Shown piece after piece: positions 6,255 to 8,281 of a stretch of 8,281 nucleotides of DNA. Origin of the DNA: Comamonadaceae bacterium. Lineage in GTDB: Bacteria; Pseudomonadota; Gammaproteobacteria; Burkholderiales; Burkholderiaceae. The notes under the pieces were generated by a model. It was given only the letters and a program-made list of their open reading frames with translations. It searched no databases and was not told where the DNA came from. The DNA is taken from contig CANNNB010000100.1 in NCBI GenBank assembly GCA_947505995.1, forward strand, positions 1 through 8,281, in the 5' to 3' direction. The first letter of the stretch is position 1. Every line of letters starts with the position of its first letter. The position numbers and the translations under genes were made by a program.

Positions 6255-6288
6255 ATTATGGGTTCAATAAATTTCATTTTGATGACAA
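6255..6288 (-). promoter_or_regulatory. ppk promoter with Pho-box-like site
   Basis: On the minus strand TTGTCAT-CAAA-ATGAAAT (6288-6271) matches the PhoB half-sites at 6 of 7 and 4 of 7 positions. After exactly 10 bp comes CATAAT (6260-6255), a 5 of 6 match to the -10 consensus. The predicted start is near 6248, about 17 nt before the TTG at 6231 or about 56 nt before the TTG at 6192. Its 14-nt core TGTCATCAAAATGA (6287-6274) is identical to that of the ppx promoter. There is no good -35 hexamer at normal spacing, as expected for an activator-dependent promoter. Confidence 0.6.
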
Positions 6289-6298
6289 ATTGATGAAG

Positions 6299-6314
6299 GC
6301 ACCAACTTTGGTGC
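6299..6314 (-). terminator. Short hairpin downstream of the PAP2 gene
   Basis: GCACCAA-CT-TTGGTGC is an inverted repeat with 7-bp arms (effectively 6 bp with a 4-nt loop), 17 nt past the PAP2 stop and 10 bp before the ppk Pho-box-like site. On the minus-strand transcript it is followed by CTTCATCAATTTG, only a weak U-rich tail. It may cut down read-through from the glycosyltransferase-PAP2 unit into ppk, but it is not a convincing intrinsic terminator. Confidence 0.35.
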
Positions 6315-6331
6315 GCGATTACGCCCAATTG

Positions 6332-7087
6332 TTACAAACTTCGCTGCAATTTTGAAATTGGTAAAAGCTTCCTTTGAAGCTGCCACCTCCTAAATCGCAG
6401 CCAAACAGCTCTAATTAAAAGATGAGAAGCCCAAACGGCAATCAAGGAAAAAACAACGTCACTCAAGAAATGTCCACCCTGCGCAATTCGGGTCAGACCA
6501 ATCAAACCGCCCGCTATCAAGCCAGTGTAGAGCCAAAATTGGCGCCGCCTTCTAACGCCGAACATGCCCAAGGACATGAGCGAAAATCCAACCGCGGCAT
6601 GCCCGCTGACAAACGAGCAGTTTGATTGACAAAATTGACTTGGCACAAAGACTGGTACAAAAGCAGTTGACCCCGCAAAAGCCTGTACATCACGAGGACG
6701 AGGACGCCCCATCCCATCCTTTAAAACTGCGTGAACCAAGAGGCCGATACCTAGTACAACCACAACAAAAAAAGCAGAAGCACGGCGCCAATTCCTTCTT
6801 GAAACTTTGGAAGGCATCATGACAGACACCACCAAAAGAACAAGCGAACAAACAAACAGCACGCGACCTGCCCAAGGTGTACCTTGGTAAACGGCTTTGA
6901 CCAGCAAAACATCATTGGCGGGAAAGTTTCCTAGATTGCCATAAAACAAATTAGAAACCCACAGATCTAATTGAGAGTAGGCGCTGAAAACGAAGGTCGC
7001 AAACAAAAACAATCCGATACAACCACGCATGCCATGGATGTGCCTTGTCAAAGCTCTTGTGAGCACTCGATGCAACAAATGAATCAT
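6332..7087 (-). CDS. PAP2-family membrane phosphatase (lipid phosphatase)
   Basis: A 251-aa integral membrane phosphatase. Predicted membrane segments lie near residues 22-38, 74-91, 104-121, 163-177, 185-198 and 209-228. All three PAP2 motifs are present: K-X6-RP as KDGMGRPRP at 123-131 (Lys123, Arg130), SGH at 161-163 in a FVSGHAA context (His163), and R-X5-H-X3-D as TRIAQGGHFLSD at 199-210 (Arg200, His206 the nucleophile, Asp210). Members remove phosphate from undecaprenyl pyrophosphate, phosphatidic acid or lipid A. The four-base ATGA overlap with the preceding glycosyltransferase, plus AAGG 8 nt upstream of the ATG, points to translational coupling. A lipid A or undecaprenyl-pyrophosphate substrate (LpxE/LpxF- or BacA-replacement-like) is a reasonable guess from that partner, but sequence alone does not settle it. 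The C-terminus is a basic cytoplasmic tail. Confidence 0.9.
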   Translation of the reverse strand: MIHLLHRVLTRALTRHIHGMRGCIGLFLFATFVFSAYSQLDLWVSNLFYGNLGNFPANDVLLVKAVYQGTPWAGRVLFVCSLVLLVVSVMMPSKVSRRNWRRASAFFVVVVLGIGLLVHAVLKDGMGRPRPRDVQAFAGSTAFVPVFVPSQFCQSNCSFVSGHAAVGFSLMSLGMFGVRRRRQFWLYTGLIAGGLIGLTRIAQGGHFLSDVVFSLIAVWASHLLIRAVWLRFRRWQLQRKLLPISKLQRSL

Positions 7088-8281
7088 GGTTTAAGCCTTG
7101 ATGGTTCAGGTGCCTTCACAACGGATAGAGGGCCAATGACCTCAAGCGTCTCCCATTCAGAAGACCAATAAGGCCTGGTGTTCTTGACCAAGGCCATCTC
7201 ACCTGGCAATGGCTCACGCCTGGGGGCCTCTTGCTGTCGGTAAGTGGCAAAAGAAGGAAGATGGACACCCCATTGAACAATGGTGCTGGGGTTATCACGA
7301 AACTTCAACGCGAGACCGTGCACAGGCGCTTGAAGTGTTTGAGCCCACCAAGGCAAAACAACGAGTGCTAAAACGCTGACTTGAAAAAATGCAAAGGACA
7401 TCAATCCAAGGCCTTGAGTCATGTAAGTGTTGACAGGATTTACTACACGTAACAAATATTTCATGACAGGCCTGACATACACAAGTAAGGGAAGTGCAAA
7501 TAACCAAATCTTCATCTGGATAATTGGGGAACCCTCTAACAAGGTCTTGTAAAAAATGTCATCTACCCATTCAGGATGTTCCTGCAAATAACCCGGAAGC
7601 AAGAGAATTGCAGTAAAGCCTGAAATTCCAGTTACCCAGGCCAAGGCCCAAACGCGAGTGCTTGCAGCCAAGGCTGTAAAAGTCAGCAACAAACACACTG
7701 CAGGACCGGCATACAACAAATAGTGTGGAAGCTTGGTGTTGGCTATGCTGAAGAAACAAAACACAAAGGCAAACCAAATCCAGGCATATTTCAAGACTGG
7801 TTGCTGCCATTGAATTCGGACTCGGGCTGTTGCACTGATGAAAAAAGCTGACCAAGGTAACCACAACATTGGCAAAGCGATCAAGAAGTAAGCAAAGTGC
7901 CCAGAATGCCCTTCCATGCTGCCCATGAATCGCTCGACGTTGTGCTTCAAGATAAATCCGTTGACAAAACTTTGGCCATGCCTTGCGTAGGCATACAGGT
8001 ACCAAGGACCCGACACCGCTAGCAAAATGAGCCACGCGACCAGATCCGATAGCAGCGCCTTAAGAGGTACCCGAGCTTGAGGAGTTAGAAAGCCGTAAAT
8101 GGCCAATGTGCCTAAAGGCAAAACAATGGCCACTGGCCCTTTCACCAAAAGCCCCAAAGCAACCCAAATGGCCAGCTTTCTGCGAGACGCAACACTGTTG
8201 GAACTGATGACACGCCAGAGCTCTGTAAAAATAAGAACTAAAAAAAGACCTAACAAGGCATCCGCTGTAGCGGTTCTTGCC
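7084..8281 (-). CDS. ArnT/PMT-type lipid-linked glycosyltransferase, C-terminal part (partial)
   Basis: The reading frame is open to the right edge: the eight codons before the TTG at 8256 read ARTATADA, running smoothly into LLGLFLVL, so the real start is outside the window. About 398 residues are visible. The family (GT83/GT39-like, PMT_2) transfers a sugar from undecaprenyl or polyprenyl phosphate onto lipid A or another acceptor on the periplasmic side of the inner membrane. Supporting segments in order: R-T-A-T-A-D-A-L-L, GPWYLYAYARHGQSFVNGF, ILKHNVERFMGSMEGHSG, PWSAFFISA and SIANTKLPHYLLY, each embedded among many hydrophobic helices, then a soluble C-terminal domain ending SVVKAPEPSRLKP. 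The N-terminal catalytic loop with its acidic residues lies off the window, so sugar and acceptor cannot be named. Its TGA overlaps the PAP2 start. Confidence 0.85.
   Translation of the reverse strand, partial: ARTATADALLGLFLVLIFTELWRVISSNSVASRRKLAIWVALGLLVKGPVAIVLPLGTLAIYGFLTPQARVPLKALLSDLVAWLILLAVSGPWYLYAYARHGQSFVNGFILKHNVERFMGSMEGHSGHFAYFLIALPMLWLPWSAFFISATARVRIQWQQPVLKYAWIWFAFVFCFFSIANTKLPHYLLYAGPAVCLLLTFTALAASTRVWALAWVTGISGFTAILLLPGYLQEHPEWVDDIFYKTLLEGSPIIQMKIWLFALPLLVYVRPVMKYLLRVVNPVNTYMTQGLGLMSFAFFQVSVLALVVLPWWAQTLQAPVHGLALKFRDNPSTIVQWGVHLPSFATYRQQEAPRREPLPGEMALVKNTRPYWSSEWETLEVIGPLSVVKAPEPSRLKP

Noticed and set aside
7571..8035. 154-codon open frame on the minus strand within the glycosyltransferase
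   Set aside because: Same strand, other frame; the overlapping frame carries the conserved transferase motifs, and this one is Cys/Ser/Leu-rich with no motif.
8254..8256. TTG at 8254-8256 as the start of the glycosyltransferase
   Set aside because: The frame stays open to the window edge and the preceding residues (ARTATADA) fit the family, so the gene is truncated by the window, not started here.
1..8281. CRISPR arrays, insertion sequences, tRNA genes or phage remnants
   Set aside because: No spaced direct repeats, transposase-like protein, terminal inverted repeats or cloverleaf-like sequence were seen; the coding sequence is continuous housekeeping type.

Overview
The window looks like a phosphate and polyphosphate locus from a betaproteobacterium, most likely order Burkholderiales and possibly a Comamonadaceae-type genome of moderate G+C. 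This placement rests on the flavour of the proteins (PPK with an LLDRD...VLDWA N-terminus, PPX with a SHSDFHKHGAYI motif, an ArnT-like transferase paired with a PAP2 phosphatase). It does not come from a database search. The region is ordinary chromosome: dense, continuous genes, no insertion sequence, no tRNA or rRNA, no CRISPR array.

Layout from left to right. Minus strand: the 5' end of pstC (runs off the left edge), preceded by pstS. A 279-bp divergent intergenic region follows. Plus strand: ppx (exopolyphosphatase), then a small lysine-rich protein with a ribbon-helix-helix-like C-terminus. Minus strand again, reading leftward from the right edge: a truncated ArnT/PMT-type glycosyltransferase, a PAP2 phosphatase overlapping it by 4 bp, then ppk (polyphosphate kinase) with its own promoter, then a sixA-like phosphohistidine phosphatase. 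The plus arm (ppx, lysine-rich gene) and the minus arm (ppk, sixA) converge with directly abutting stop codons at 3598/3599.

The genes fit one physiology. PstS and PstC capture and import phosphate, PPK stores it as polyphosphate and PPX releases it. Upstream of pstS, ppx and ppk I find Pho-box-like sites with 11-bp repeat periodicity. Each ends exactly 10 bp before a plausible -10 hexamer, and the ppx and ppk sites share an identical 14-nt core. This suggests PhoB control of uptake, synthesis and breakdown together. The least understood part is the pair of accessory genes between the two enzymes: a histone-H1-like tail joined to a probable DNA-binding domain, and a phosphohistidine phosphatase co-directional with an enzyme that works through a phosphohistidine. 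The glycosyltransferase/PAP2 pair upstream of ppk is probably an envelope-modification unit and a neighbour rather than part of the polyphosphate system.

Gene-free stretches: 1233-1511 holds the two divergent promoters, 6232-6331 holds the ppk promoter and a short hairpin, and 146-209 holds a stem-loop. The remaining gaps are 38 bp or less.
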